5,187 nucleotides of DNA, taken from Coriobacteriales bacterium. GTDB lineage: Bacteria; Actinomycetota; Coriobacteriia; Coriobacteriales; UBA8131. Position 1 is the first letter of the stretch, and every line of letters begins with the position of its first letter. Positions 4,877-5,187 of this stretch are shown here, piece after piece. The translations under genes were made by a program, and so were the position numbers. The notes below the pieces were generated by a model. The model was not told the DNA's origin. It saw only the letters and a program-made list of their open reading frames with translations, and searched no databases. Location: assembly GCA_031276475.1 (NCBI GenBank), contig JAISMZ010000296.1, positions 1 to 5,187 on the forward strand, written 5' to 3'.

Positions 4877-5187
4877 ATGAGTATCAACAGCGAACCGGGC
4901 GACGTCCAACGTGAACCGGGCGATTTTAAGAATACGGGCAGCGCGCCGCGACAGATAGAGCAACTGCTAAGCAGCGCCCACGAGGCCCAGACGGGGGGAC
5001 GCGGCCGTCTGGCCATCCACCTCTACTGTGCCGCCTTTGAGATGTCTGTCGAGCAGATTGGCAAACCAACGGGCGCGACCATCGACGGCCTGCGCAAGGC
5101 CTGGCTGCTGGCCTGCGAGCAGGGCGACCGCCAGTCGGCCGAGACCATCTTCAACGACCTTTTGCCCTACAACACCCAGCAGCAGAC
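4877..5187 (+). CDS. Unrecognised protein, N-terminal part (runs off the right end)
   Basis: The frame is open from ATG at 4877 to the window edge: 103 codons, no stop, C-terminus missing. A GGAGAG at 4862-4867, 9 nt upstream, is an acceptable ribosome site. I do not recognise the family. The first 25 residues are polar and probably disordered, with two EPGD units in a 7-residue tandem repeat (residues 5-11 and 12-18). From about residue 26 the sequence looks helical and soluble: RQIEQLLSSAHEAQTG, RLAIHLYCAAFEMSVEQIG, then DGLRKAWLLACEQGD and SAETIFNDLLPYN. There is no signal peptide or membrane segment. Codon choice is G/C-ending like rdgB, supporting a genuine gene. A 280-bp gap with a terminator-like hairpin separates it from rdgB, so it probably has its own promoter, which I could not place with confidence. 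Confidence 0.75.
   Translation, partial: MSINSEPGDVQREPGDFKNTGSAPRQIEQLLSSAHEAQTGGRGRLAIHLYCAAFEMSVEQIGKPTGATIDGLRKAWLLACEQGDRQSAETIFNDLLPYNTQQQ

Noticed and set aside
4683..4880. A 65-codon plus-strand frame starting at TTG that overlaps the gene at 4877 by ATGA
   Set aside because: It has no ribosome site before the TTG, an unremarkable Arg-rich translation and A/T-ending codons unlike the neighbours. The ATGA overlap is tempting but is the only support.
4661..4963. A 100-codon minus-strand frame across the gap and the start of the right-edge gene
   Set aside because: It has no family motif and is antisense to the better-supported frame at 4877. Its hydrophobic, Arg-rich character looks like a shadow translation.

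Overview
The window is about 5.2 kb of moderately GC-rich bacterial DNA. It holds a housekeeping block (ssrA, then murI-rph-rdgB) beside a more accessory-looking left edge. The lineage cannot be fixed from this sequence alone. The murI / rph / rdgB order is widespread, being known from Bacillus and mycobacteria. The tmRNA-encoded tag (GKRELALAA) is close to the tag I recall for Dehalococcoides (GERELVLAG). A Chloroflexota-like bacterium is therefore my best guess, at low to moderate confidence.

Left edge (1-779, minus strand): the first 137 codons of a Schlafen AlbA_2-type putative nucleic-acid-binding protein run off the left end. Just upstream of it lies a 45-codon remnant of a YjbQ/UPF0047 gene. 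In this remnant the family's extreme N-terminus is joined in frame to its extreme C-terminus and the whole catalytic middle is missing. A perfect TATAAT box precedes the remnant. About 110 bp further on is a rho-independent terminator that ends ssrA.

Centre (780-1292): a complete tmRNA gene (ssrA) on the minus strand, with acceptor stem, T arm, GGUUUCGAC signature, tag frame, encoded CCA and a plausible promoter. Between it and murI lie an imperfect 29-bp palindrome and an extended -10 promoter. That promoter's predicted start point falls exactly on the murI ATG, which implies a leaderless murI mRNA.

Right (1293-4596, plus strand): murI (glutamate racemase, cell wall), rph (RNase PH, tRNA 3'-end trimming) and rdgB (non-canonical purine NTP pyrophosphatase) are in one orientation. 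rph and rdgB overlap. The RdgB protein is fused through a Pro/Ala linker to a complete HAD subfamily IB phosphatase, which is the most unusual protein architecture here. A weak terminator-like hairpin, a duplicated 20-bp element and an inverted repeat follow in the 280-bp gap (4597-4876). The last feature is the first 103 codons of an unrecognised soluble protein that runs off the right end.

I saw no CRISPR array, insertion sequence, tRNA or rRNA. The strongest leads are the RdgB-HAD fusion, the internally deleted yjbQ and the leaderless murI promoter.
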